A stretch of 64,000 bases of DNA from Pelagibacteraceae bacterium AG-426-L23 (GCA_003213115.1 QCNU01000001.1:124001-188000), one strand, 5' to 3'. Counted from the stretch's first letter, positions 42,789 through 50,883 are shown. The notes: generated by a model from the sequence alone, not told the origin. A program made the numbers and translations.

Positions 42789-44765
42789 ATGAAAAAAACA
42801 GCTGTTCCAAGACGATACCTTCGAGGGGTTCAAACACATAATTTTAAAGGCTTTAAAGAGAATCAAGAAATTGAGTTTGCGCCAAAAGTTAATCTAATTT
42901 TTGGAAAAAATAGTACTGGAAAGAGTTCGATTTTTCAAACTATTAGGCTTTTTAGACAAAGTTATCAAAGTAGAGGGCTTACTCCAATTAATTTTGAAAT
43001 TCCTCAAGAATTTAGAGACAGAGGAGGTATTAACTTGGACATTGGTTATCCTGGGGTGATTAACGATTTAGATATTAAAAAAAAACTAACTTTAGGACTT
43101 AGCACCGGTATCTTTCCAATTCCGTCAGGAAATAAACCAGATTTCGGAAATTCTTCATTAGCCTACACTTTTAAGTATGTTAAAAATTTCTATAAAGAAA
43201 AAGATTTATCCTCAGAGGTAAATAGAGAATTGTTCATTAAAGATAAAACAGTTTTAGACTCAATTACAATTAAAAAAGGAATGGCATCTTATAAAATTTT
43301 ATTTAAAAAGACTGTCATATTTAAAGAGGAAAGTAATGTAGAAAAAGCATTAAGAAAAAAAACAACTAGAAGAGCTTTTAGGGAGGTTGAAAAAACAGAG
43401 TATAAGTCTATCTATCCTCCTTACTACTACAATGTTCAGATCGACAAAAAATCAATACCTGACTCATTTATAGAACAGACCTACAAAGATTTTTTCTTAA
43501 TTAAAAAAGATTCTCTTCATTTTCTTTCATTAGTAGCAACGGAAATAGATAAAAAGATTAAAAAAGGGAAAGGATTAAAAAAAACAGTATTGCATTCAGA
43601 TTATGCTCAGATAGATAAATCTCAAAAAAAATATGAAGCTTTTAAAAAAACTTTAACTAAAAAAAATCATCATCAACAAGTTGAAGAAAGAATAAAATGG
43701 ATGATAAAAAATTATAAAGATATTACAGATTTATATTTTACCTCAGTAACAGGTGAAATTTTCGGCTTTCAATTAGATCATTATAAAGTATTTAAAAAAT
43801 CTATAGAAACGATAGTAGAAAAATTCAGAAATATTAATAAAGAAAATTTTAAAAAAACTATTTTATCGGATATTGAGAAAAAAACTTCTCATATAATATA
43901 TTTTAAAGGAGAATTTGCAATCGATCCTTTAATGAAAAAAGTAGATTATGTTGTAAATAGAAAAATTGATGATTATTTGCCTTTTACATTAACGGAAAGC
44001 AATTTTTTTTATCTATTTAATATAATTCAGATGACAATTAAAGACGATGGTCAATTAAGATTTTTTGAACCATACTCTGTTGCTAGACCCGGCCCTTCTA
44101 TACTGAATGACGTAAATAGATGTACAAATAAAATGTACATCATGCCTGGTTTAAGAACACTTCCAAAAAAATACTACGTGAAAGGTTTGCAAACAGACTA
44201 TGTCGGTCCACAAGCAGAAAATCTTGCAGAATTCTTAGCGAATACCAAAATGAGAAAAACTGCTAATGACTGGTTGAAAAAATTAGAAATTCCTTATGAA
44301 ATAGATGTGAAAAAAATAGACAATTATTATTCAATTGTTTTTAAACCTAATTCCTCTAGCTCCAAAGTTTCTATTTCTCAAACTCATATAGGTTTAGGTT
44401 TTCCTTTAATTATGCCTTTTGTTGTTCAATGCATAAAGTCAGAGAATCAAATTCTTTTAGCCGAGGAACCTGAAGTTCATTTGCATCCTAAATTAGAGGC
44501 TGATCTAGCTGACTTAATTATTTGGTCGGCTAATACTAGAAGAAACCAATTCATCATCGAAACACATAGTGAAGACTTTTTGTTAAGATTATTAAAACAT
44601 GTAAGAAAGAAAAGAATTAAATCAGATGAAATTACTGCAAATTATATAACGAATGTTGGTAAAGAGGGCTCTAAAATAAGAAAAGTTTTAATAAACGAGC
44701 ATGGACAATATACTGTAAATTGGAAGGACAATATGTTTGTTGAAAGAATGGAAGAATTTAAATGA
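42789..44765 (+). CDS. AAA ATPase (ABC/SMC-like, DUF3696 type)
   Basis: 658 aa. Seen: N-terminal HNFKGFKENQEIEF and P-loop FGKNSTGKSSIFQ (about 38-50), as in RecF/SMC-like ATPases; a long Lys-rich middle; C-terminal SQTHIGLGFPLIMPF (signature-like), Walker B with LLAEEPEVHLHPKLEADLADL, and ETHSEDFLLRLL (switch His), then a short end ERMEEF. This plan is seen in DUF3696 ATPases, often paired with effectors in defence loci. No Toprim domain is present, so it is not an OLD/GajA nuclease. Overlaps the next gene by ATGA. Confidence 0.85.
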   Translation: MKKTAVPRRYLRGVQTHNFKGFKENQEIEFAPKVNLIFGKNSTGKSSIFQTIRLFRQSYQSRGLTPINFEIPQEFRDRGGINLDIGYPGVINDLDIKKKLTLGLSTGIFPIPSGNKPDFGNSSLAYTFKYVKNFYKEKDLSSEVNRELFIKDKTVLDSITIKKGMASYKILFKKTVIFKEESNVEKALRKKTTRRAFREVEKTEYKSIYPPYYYNVQIDKKSIPDSFIEQTYKDFFLIKKDSLHFLSLVATEIDKKIKKGKGLKKTVLHSDYAQIDKSQKKYEAFKKTLTKKNHHQQVEERIKWMIKNYKDITDLYFTSVTGEIFGFQLDHYKVFKKSIETIVEKFRNINKENFKKTILSDIEKKTSHIIYFKGEFAIDPLMKKVDYVVNRKIDDYLPFTLTESNFFYLFNIIQMTIKDDGQLRFFEPYSVARPGPSILNDVNRCTNKMYIMPGLRTLPKKYYVKGLQTDYVGPQAENLAEFLANTKMRKTANDWLKKLEIPYEIDVKKIDNYYSIVFKPNSSSSKVSISQTHIGLGFPLIMPFVVQCIKSENQILLAEEPEVHLHPKLEADLADLIIWSANTRRNQFIIETHSEDFLLRLLKHVRKKRIKSDEITANYITNVGKEGSKIRKVLINEHGQYTVNWKDNMFVERMEEFK

Positions 44766-45715
44766 TATATAGTTTCTCTTTAAGTAAAAATTTTATTGAT
44801 GCAATCGAGAAAGAAGAATATTGGGAATTACATTCCATAGTTCAATTTATAATTGATAACTTAATTGAAAAACATAATTTTTTCTTTATTCCTAAAGAAA
44901 ATTTTAAACTTGTAAAGATTTTAAAAGGACCTAATGCATCAATTTTTAAAGAGTTAATTCAAAAATTAGATAAAAAATCAATTAAAACTAAAAACGAATT
45001 TACTCCAGATTTCATGATTTCAAACGATGATGAAAAATATAAAAAAAATGAAAGTTACTCTTTAAAGAATATTCAATTAACCGAGATAAAATATGCAAAA
45101 AGAGAAATTATAAAGGATTTAGCTGATCTAGCGCCTGACAAGATTAAGATATTAGATGAAGATAAAAATTTTCAAATAAAATTAACATCTGCTCTAAGTA
45201 AATTCTTAATTCTAGCTAATAAAATAACTCTAATAGATAGGCACATTCCACGAACTTTTATTAAGAATGAAGAAATTCATAAGATTAAAGCTAGTAAAAC
45301 TATGGATTGTATAAATAAGATTTCTAAGGTCTCTGAATTTTATGGTGCATTACAAAATCTAGAATATTTAAAAAAGAAACAAAATGTAAACAGAAATTTG
45401 ACTGAAGAAGATGTAAAAACTCACTTAGAGAAATTTTTTAACGGATGTTTATCAAAATCAAGAATTATAGTAAAAGACGCTTCTAAAAATTATGCGCTTT
45501 GGAAATATCTTCTTGATTACCGAGGAATTTTGATCGAAATCAATGAAATTTTCAGTTTTTTCTTAACTGATGGTCATGGGCTTTCTTTTGCTCACAGACC
45601 AGATTCTCCTGTAAAACTAGGATTAATGGACAAGGATGAAGTTGATCATTTAATAAGTAATTGGGAAAAAAACATTAAAAAAGCCGCAAATTTCCACGTT
45701 TTTCCAAAATTATAA
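44762..45715 (+). CDS. Partner of the AAA ATPase, unknown function
   Basis: 317 aa; overlap of start and stop (ATGA) with the ATPase suggests tight coupling. I do not recognise a family with confidence. Seen: an acidic/basic N-terminal half, then IDRHIPRTFIKNEEI (about 160-175) and, near the end, LDYRGILIEI...FFLTDGHGLSFAHRP. The second segment recalls, weakly, the H/D-R...L-T-D-G-G pattern of PLD-like or MIT-C effector domains found beside such ATPases; this is a guess by eye. No membrane helix or signal peptide. Confidence 0.75.
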   Translation: MIYSFSLSKNFIDAIEKEEYWELHSIVQFIIDNLIEKHNFFFIPKENFKLVKILKGPNASIFKELIQKLDKKSIKTKNEFTPDFMISNDDEKYKKNESYSLKNIQLTEIKYAKREIIKDLADLAPDKIKILDEDKNFQIKLTSALSKFLILANKITLIDRHIPRTFIKNEEIHKIKASKTMDCINKISKVSEFYGALQNLEYLKKKQNVNRNLTEEDVKTHLEKFFNGCLSKSRIIVKDASKNYALWKYLLDYRGILIEINEIFSFFLTDGHGLSFAHRPDSPVKLGLMDKDEVDHLISNWEKNIKKAANFHVFPKL

Positions 45716-45734
45716 AAAAAAATTTAATTTTAGA

Positions 45735-45762
45735 CTTGAAATAAGATTTTAAAAGTATATCT
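45735..45762 (+). promoter_or_regulatory. RpoH-type promoter of the sigma factor gene
   Basis: A perfect -35 CTTGAA (45735-45740), 14 bases, then GTATATCT (45755-45762), that is CTTG-N17-TATATCT. It implies that the sigma factor activates its own gene. The start codon is 26 bases downstream, so unlike the others this transcript has a leader. Confidence 0.72.
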
Positions 45763-45770
45763 ACCTCTGT

Positions 45771-45787
45771 TCGCTTGATTAAAGCGA
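45771..45787 (+). promoter_or_regulatory. Leader hairpin directly before the sigma factor start codon
   Basis: TCGCTT-GATTA-AAGCGA, a 6-bp perfect stem with a 5-base loop, ending one base before the ATG at 45789. It covers the ribosome-binding position. A heat-sensitive or otherwise regulated block of translation, as known for rpoH mRNAs, is a reasonable inference. Confidence 0.55.
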
Positions 45788-45788
45788 C

Positions 45789-46697
45789 ATGGCAGCACTA
45801 GCTATGAAAAATTTAAAACAAATAAGTGCGCTGCCCACTAAACGAACACTACTCTCTGCTAACGCGGATTTAGATGCTGCTGCAAGGCACTTTACGCAGC
45901 ATTACCTATCTCATCGTAAATGTGACATCCCAGGTACAAAAGATTTTTCTAAACAATTAATGATTGATAGTATAGTTAACAGATTTAAAAAATCATGGAG
46001 AGGAGACTATTCAGATGATGGTCATCAAGACTTAAAACAGACGGCTCGTCTTTTAGTTCATGAATGTGCAAGAAAATACGTAAATAACAAAAAACAAAGA
46101 TCAAAATTTGATTTCTGTGTATTGGCAACTGAATATCTTAAATTTAAGCTAAAATATTACATTTTTAAATTAAATATAAATAAACTAGACGGAACTTTAC
46201 CTGACTCAAAAGAAACTAGAACTTTATATTCAAATTTAACTAAATATAAAAAAGGTTTTGGGTTTAAGGATGATCAAAGATTAAGTGAAAAAGCATATGA
46301 TAAAATATCATTTATTACAGGAATAAAAAAAGAAAAAATAAAACTTATAGACCAATCATTAATTGAGATAGTGGTTTCTGGAGACAAGAGACTAACACAA
46401 GATCAAGATAATGATACAACTTTATTTGACATTATACCAGATAGGAAGCAATCGATAGATGAAAATTTAATTTATCAAGATTTATTAAACGTCATAAATA
46501 ATTTTTTAAAAAATTGTACAGATCGAGAAAAAAAAATCCTCGCCCATACTAAGCTTTACGAAATAGATGGTATTGAAAAGAAAAGTTTAACTGAATTATC
46601 TAAAATTTTTAATATTTCAATTGAAGGCGTAAGATTAATATCAGAAAAAAAACTTTCAGAATTAAAAAAATTTATTGAGATTAATTTGAAATGCTAA
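45789..46697 (+). CDS. rpoH: Divergent RpoH-type (sigma-32 family) RNA polymerase sigma factor
   Basis: 302 aa. The N-terminus MAALAMKNL is like RpoH. Region 2 is present but altered: DLKQTARLLVHECARKYV...FDFCVLATEYLKFKLKYYIF aligns with the RpoH block ending in FAVHWIKAEIHEYVL. The RpoH box follows in shape (RTLYSNLTKYKKGFGFKDDQRLSEKAYDKI, family RKLFFNLRKTKQRL). Region 4 is clear: LKNCTDREKKILAH, KSLTELSKIFNISIEGVRLISEKKLSELKKF. The GYGLPxxDLIQEGNIGLMKAV core is not recognisable. Could be this lineage's only sigma-32 or a dedicated extra factor. Confidence 0.82.
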   Translation: MAALAMKNLKQISALPTKRTLLSANADLDAAARHFTQHYLSHRKCDIPGTKDFSKQLMIDSIVNRFKKSWRGDYSDDGHQDLKQTARLLVHECARKYVNNKKQRSKFDFCVLATEYLKFKLKYYIFKLNINKLDGTLPDSKETRTLYSNLTKYKKGFGFKDDQRLSEKAYDKISFITGIKKEKIKLIDQSLIEIVVSGDKRLTQDQDNDTTLFDIIPDRKQSIDENLIYQDLLNVINNFLKNCTDREKKILAHTKLYEIDGIEKKSLTELSKIFNISIEGVRLISEKKLSELKKFIEINLKC

Positions 46698-46712
46698 ATT
46701 CTGAGTGTATCT
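46685..46712 (+). promoter_or_regulatory. RpoH-type promoter of the small ORF-nurA-herA operon
   Basis: TTTGAA (46685-46690, inside the end of the sigma gene), 14 bases, GTGTATCT (46705-46712), then 7 bases to the ATG at 46720. Same spacing as the rmuC, ATPase and sigma sites. Confidence 0.72.
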
Positions 46713-46719
46713 AATAATT

Positions 46720-47058
46720 ATGACATTAAACATTAACTACAAATATAGGAGGTATCATGGCTCGGGCAAGAGTTGGTGTCGTGTACCAGAAATGGCACGA
46801 TCTTTTGGGACTCCTTTCCTTCATTTCAATAAAACCCAAAAGTCTTTCTACACCAACTCTTCTCGTAAGAATTCAAAAGTTGTGTCGCGGGTGGGTGGGA
46901 AGGTTTTTAAAAGAAACTTTAGAAACAAATACGAATGCAGATGTTTTATGAAAAATTTAAATAAAAGATTTTTTAGTCGATTTAAAAAGAACGTTAATTT
47001 TAAATTAAATTTAAGAGGAACTAAGATTATCTATTACACAGGAGCAAAAATTGGATAA
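46720..47058 (+). CDS. Small basic protein (112 aa), unknown function
   Basis: Starts at the ATG 7 bases after the -10 element, and its stop overlaps the nurA TTG by 8 bases. Product very basic (KNSKVVSRVGGKVFKRNF, NLNKRFFSRFKKNVNFKLNL), with two cysteines close together (YECRCF). The track extends it to a GTG at 46705, which lies inside the promoter. A second frame is open from 46757 to 46951 behind a strong AGGAGG, so the true product, or a frameshift between the two, is open. The stretch 46750-46920 is more GC-rich than its surroundings. Confidence 0.5.
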   Translation: MTLNINYKYRRYHGSGKSWCRVPEMARSFGTPFLHFNKTQKSFYTNSSRKNSKVVSRVGGKVFKRNFRNKYECRCFMKNLNKRFFSRFKKNVNFKLNLRGTKIIYYTGAKIG

Positions 47059-48355
47059 TAAAATATTTCAACTTTCAAATAATAAATCTTCGCTTTACTC
47101 AAGATTTATGGCTAATGCTATTACAGCATCTCCTAATGTACAAAAAAACTTTTTAGAAGTTACTAAGTCAGTAGCAGAAACAATTAAAAAAATTTTAGAG
47201 GACGCAAATCTTATTTTTGATATTGAATATAAGCCAATTGAATTTTGGTCAAAAAATAAAAACAAAACTTCTTGTTTCGTTGACGGAGGAGTTGATAAGG
47301 CTTCAATATTAAGTGCTGCACCTTTAAGCATTAGAGCTGGAAGTTTCATAGTAAAACCGAATGGTGGCTCCAAAAGAGAATTTTTTGAAGAGAGCATGGT
47401 TTTTTTAGGTGACTTATACGATCCTAAAAATGAACTATATGATTTTGATGAAGATGATTTTGAAGAAGATCAAATGATTAATAAAAAAAAGGATGGAGCA
47501 AGAATAATCTTTGAAGCAGCAACATTGGTTAAACATATTTTATTAAAAAGAAAATTTGATTACTGTTTTTTACATGGGCCAATTGAAGCTACTATCATGC
47601 CATTTACAGTTCATGGATTTCCTACTTTTACGAAATTTGCGGTCGAAAATATTTTACCTTTTTATAATAAGAATAAGTCAGATCCAGAGTCTAGGCATTT
47701 TGTTAATGTTTATTTAGAATGCATTAATTTTATTAAAAAAAGTAAGTTTCCAATCTATGGCGTTGTTGAAACCTCAGCATCTGCACCTTATATAAAAAAC
47801 CTTCTATTTTCTTACAAAAATAAAGGAATTATCTCAGATAAGGATTTTAATAAAACTCTATCTACTATTAAAAAATATAAAATTACAGATAGTAATCTAT
47901 TTGAAATTATTCTTAAGAGTTGCCAAGCTTTAAAGCCTTTAGAAGTTAAAAAACAGATCTCAGGATTTAAAGTTACTTCGGGCTCTGTTTGGGAAGAAAA
48001 AATGGATGAATTTCCTAAGGTCCATGTTGGCTACATCAAAGTAAATGACAATCAATCTCCTATAAGAGTTGAGTCGTTAAACTATCCTTCAAATTTAAAC
48101 TTAGATTATAAATATATTTTAGCAGCATCAAAACTATTACCTCATTATGGATTTCCTATTGGCCTTAACGTGGTTGACAAATTTGCTAAAATTCCAAATT
48201 GGATGGGTAAAGCATCTAGAAACTATTATACGACGCACTTACTCAAACAAGCAGTCAAAAATAAAGATCAAAACACAATCTCATTGGCTTTAAAAGTTCT
48301 ATCAAAGAAAAGTAGATCTTGGGCTAATAGACCAACAACAAGGAGAAATAAATAA
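47051..48355 (+). CDS. nurA: NurA domain nuclease
   Basis: 434 aa. Partner nuclease of the HerA helicase in DNA end resection (archaea) and in some bacterial defence loci. Seen: the metal-binding strand CFVDGGVDKASI (Asp78), LSIRAGSFIV, FDYCFLHGPIEATIM, and the C-terminal VESLNYPSNLNLDYKYILAASKLLP, typical of NurA. The TTG start at 47051 is backed by an AGGAG 6 bases upstream; the first ATG (47108) would lose 19 residues. The stop overlaps the herA ATG by a base. Confidence 0.87.
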   Translation: MDNKIFQLSNNKSSLYSRFMANAITASPNVQKNFLEVTKSVAETIKKILEDANLIFDIEYKPIEFWSKNKNKTSCFVDGGVDKASILSAAPLSIRAGSFIVKPNGGSKREFFEESMVFLGDLYDPKNELYDFDEDDFEEDQMINKKKDGARIIFEAATLVKHILLKRKFDYCFLHGPIEATIMPFTVHGFPTFTKFAVENILPFYNKNKSDPESRHFVNVYLECINFIKKSKFPIYGVVETSASAPYIKNLLFSYKNKGIISDKDFNKTLSTIKKYKITDSNLFEIILKSCQALKPLEVKKQISGFKVTSGSVWEEKMDEFPKVHVGYIKVNDNQSPIRVESLNYPSNLNLDYKYILAASKLLPHYGFPIGLNVVDKFAKIPNWMGKASRNYYTTHLLKQAVKNKDQNTISLALKVLSKKSRSWANRPTTRRNK

Positions 48356-50046
48356 TGCAAAAAAATAATAAATGGTTATCAATCGGTACTGTATTAGGTG
48401 ACACAAACATAGATACTTTTCACTTTAGCTTAAAAAATTATAAGGCCAAAAAAGGTGATATAGTCACTACTCAAACAAATGTTCCTGATGGTAATGGAAA
48501 TATCATTTCAGCAACAGTATGGGGGAAAATATCTTCTATTGATAGTTATAATCAATTTTTCCCAAGAGAAGCAGCTCAAGAACTTACTAATGAAAATATA
48601 GATATTAGTGATACCATTCTTCCAACTACAAGAGATGAATTAATTTGTCGTGTTATAATTTTAGGCTACACAAAAGGAAAAGATTTAAATACAAAATTAC
48701 TTCCTTTAATCTATCCAGTAAAACCAGCTTCATGTGTTCAATATCCAGCAAGCAATGATGTTGAAAAACTTTTAATATCTGATTTAGACTCTAAACATCC
48801 TATATTCATAGGATCATTATTAGCTCGAGAAGCAGTTAAAATCAGAATTGATGCCGATAATTTAGTTTCGAGACATGTTTGCATCTATGGAATGTCTGGG
48901 TCTGGAAAAACAGTAATGGTCAGAAGAATGATTAATGAAATGATGCTTAAAAAATATCCGATGTTAGTTCTTGATATTCATGGAGATTATTTAGGCCTTG
49001 TTCAAAAACAAAAAAAGCTTTATCCAAATAATAAAGTTAAACTTTTCTATCCAAATTTATCAGTCAGTTCCGAAGATAAAGAAATTATCTACACATTAAT
49101 AGATAAATTAGGGAATTCTTTAACTGATCCTCAAAAAGACTTCTTAAGTTCTTTACTTGAAAAAGTAAAATATGAGGGCGGAAGTCTTCTCAAATATATT
49201 AAATTATTAGTTAGTAGATCTAGAGCTTATGCTGCTGAAAAATCTACTTCTTTTAAAAATATCAAACCTGCATCAATGTATGTTGTGGCTCGAAGTTTAG
49301 GACAAGTTTCAAACAAACTCCAGCACATGGAACAAACCAACTTTAAACACAGACAAAAAATGCAGCAACTTAAGTTCGAAGAATTACCTGATGCTGCCTC
49401 TGAACCAGAAAGAATAATTGCTAAAGGCCAATTAAGCATTTTATATCTTAAAGGTTATGAAACTTTACCAGCTAGTGCCATCGTCTCTATCTTATTAGAA
49501 AACTTATTTAAGCATAGACAAGAAGTAGAGGAAGAAATTCCTCCTTTTTTAACAATAATTGAAGAGGCACACAATTTTATTCCTTCAAGATCTGAGAATA
49601 AAGATGACTTACCTTCTGTTGGAACAATTAGAAAAGTCATTACCGAAGGTAGAAAATTTGGAACAGGTATAGTTATTATATCCCAAAGGCCTTCGAGACT
49701 TGACGAAACAATTGCATCTCAATGCAACAGTCAAATAATTTTTAGGATGGTGAACCAAAAAGATCAAAGAGCTATCAGAGATAGATCTGAGACATTGGAT
49801 GCTGACGACTCAAAACAATTATCAAACTTAGCTAACGGCCAAGGTATAATAAGTGGTCAAGTTGTTAACTTCTCTTTACCCGTACAAATCAAATTTGATG
49901 AAAACTTACTTAATGATGATATTGGAAATGAGAATTTTATATCTTCGGTAGAAAATTGGGATGATAAAGAAACAATAAAACTTAGAAAAAAATTTGCAAA
50001 AGATTTTTCTAACATTTCTTCATCAGATCAGAGAAGGCCAAATTAG
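48355..50046 (+). CDS. herA: HerA-type hexameric DNA helicase/translocase
   Basis: 563 aa. Seen: an N-terminal HAS-barrel-like domain, Walker A IYGMSGSGKTVMVRR (about 178-190), LVLDIHGDYLGL (DUF87), Walker B-like FLTIIEEAHNFIPSRS, GRKFGTGIVIISQRPSRLDETIASQCNSQIIFRM (sensor and arginine-finger region) and GQGIISGQVVNFSLPVQIKF at the end. With NurA directly upstream it forms the HerA-NurA complex, which pumps duplex DNA into the nuclease. An ATP-driven role in break repair or in attack on foreign DNA is inferred. Confidence 0.92.
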   Translation: MQKNNKWLSIGTVLGDTNIDTFHFSLKNYKAKKGDIVTTQTNVPDGNGNIISATVWGKISSIDSYNQFFPREAAQELTNENIDISDTILPTTRDELICRVIILGYTKGKDLNTKLLPLIYPVKPASCVQYPASNDVEKLLISDLDSKHPIFIGSLLAREAVKIRIDADNLVSRHVCIYGMSGSGKTVMVRRMINEMMLKKYPMLVLDIHGDYLGLVQKQKKLYPNNKVKLFYPNLSVSSEDKEIIYTLIDKLGNSLTDPQKDFLSSLLEKVKYEGGSLLKYIKLLVSRSRAYAAEKSTSFKNIKPASMYVVARSLGQVSNKLQHMEQTNFKHRQKMQQLKFEELPDAASEPERIIAKGQLSILYLKGYETLPASAIVSILLENLFKHRQEVEEEIPPFLTIIEEAHNFIPSRSENKDDLPSVGTIRKVITEGRKFGTGIVIISQRPSRLDETIASQCNSQIIFRMVNQKDQRAIRDRSETLDADDSKQLSNLANGQGIISGQVVNFSLPVQIKFDENLLNDDIGNENFISSVENWDDKETIKLRKKFAKDFSNISSSDQRRPN

Positions 50047-50315
50047 TGTCTTATGAAATTCCTCTATTAGCAATGAGAGTAGCAGCTTCAACTCTACTTT
50101 TAATTGCTATGTGGAATATATTCACCTTTCACATCACTCCTAGATTTTGTGCTCCTTTTGCTTTTTTATTCAACGTTTCAGGAATAATTTTTTTAGTTTT
50201 AGGATTTAAATATGAGATCAATGAAATGGTAAAAGGAGGTGGTATGATTTTATTTGTTTCTTATCTTTTTACTGTAAGTTTTCTTATAGATAATTTTTCT
50301 AAAAAAAAAGAGTAG
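50046..50315 (+). CDS. Small membrane protein, unknown function
   Basis: 89 aa from a GTG that overlaps the last base of the herA stop. Three hydrophobic segments (VAASTLLLIAMWNIFTF, CAPFAFLFNVSGIIFLVLGF, MILFVSYLFTVSFLI). No family recognised. It is co-transcribed with herA by position. Confidence 0.65.
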   Translation: MSYEIPLLAMRVAASTLLLIAMWNIFTFHITPRFCAPFAFLFNVSGIIFLVLGFKYEINEMVKGGGMILFVSYLFTVSFLIDNFSKKKE

Positions 50316-50368
50316 AAAGATGAGAAATAGAACAAGAGATATGAGAAGAGAAAAAATTAAAAAAAATA

Positions 50369-50563
50369 ATGAGAAAAAAAATTAAAAATTGCGCTTTATG
50401 CCAAGGGAAAGGTAAACTAAGGAATGTTAAAACTTTTTTTCAAATAGGACCTTACCACTTAGGTAAAGAGGATTTTAAGGAAGATTGTTTTGTTTGCAAA
50501 GGACAAAATACTTTTGAAATACAAGAGGAAAATGAAATAAATTCAAAAAAAACATTACATTAA
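50369..50563 (+). CDS. Small protein with two CxxC-type zinc knuckles
   Basis: 64 aa. CALCQGKGK and CFVCKGQ resemble the CxxCxGxG repeats of DnaJ-type zinc centres; four cysteines suit one zinc ion. Between them lies GPYHLGKEDFKED. Function unknown; probably at the end of the nurA-herA operon. Confidence 0.6.
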   Translation: MRKKIKNCALCQGKGKLRNVKTFFQIGPYHLGKEDFKEDCFVCKGQNTFEIQEENEINSKKTLH

Positions 50564-50583
50564 AATGTGATAGAGTTTAAAAA

Positions 50584-50718
50584 ATGAAAAATAAAAACTT
50601 AGGAATAATTATAGTTTTATTAGGTGTTATAGCTATTTTTGCACAACAAAATTATGCATGGGTTTTGTCGGCTATAATGATTGGAATTGGAAGCGGATTA
50701 TTTTTCTGGAAGGAATAA
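50584..50718 (+). CDS. Small membrane protein (44 aa)
   Basis: Below the size limit of the track. ATG at 50584, 20 bases after the zinc-knuckle ORF, stop at 50718. Two hydrophobic segments (LGIIIVLLGVIAIFA and VLSAIMIGIGSGLFFW) joined by a short QQNYA turn, so a helical hairpin. Family not recognised. Confidence 0.55.
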   Translation: MKNKNLGIIIVLLGVIAIFAQQNYAWVLSAIMIGIGSGLFFWKE

Positions 50719-50883
50719 TTATTCTATTTTGAGTTGATTAATTATTTAAGATTAAAATAAAGTCTTATTTAGAACATAATCTGAAAAAAACCTAAAAATA
50801 AAAAGTTTTTTGTTTCTGTCAACATCATATTTTTAACATCATTATGACAATTTAAATACAGACTTATTGACTAAGTTAATATC

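Noticed and set aside
46757-46951. 64-aa ORF behind AGGAGG
   Set aside because: Not listed as a gene because the overlapping frame is better supported by the promoter spacing and by coupling to nurA; kept as a finding.
50320-50385. 21-codon Arg/Lys-rich ORF (MRNRTRDMRREK...) after the herA-linked membrane ORF
   Set aside because: Too short to judge and overlaps the start of the zinc-knuckle ORF; could be chance in A-rich sequence.
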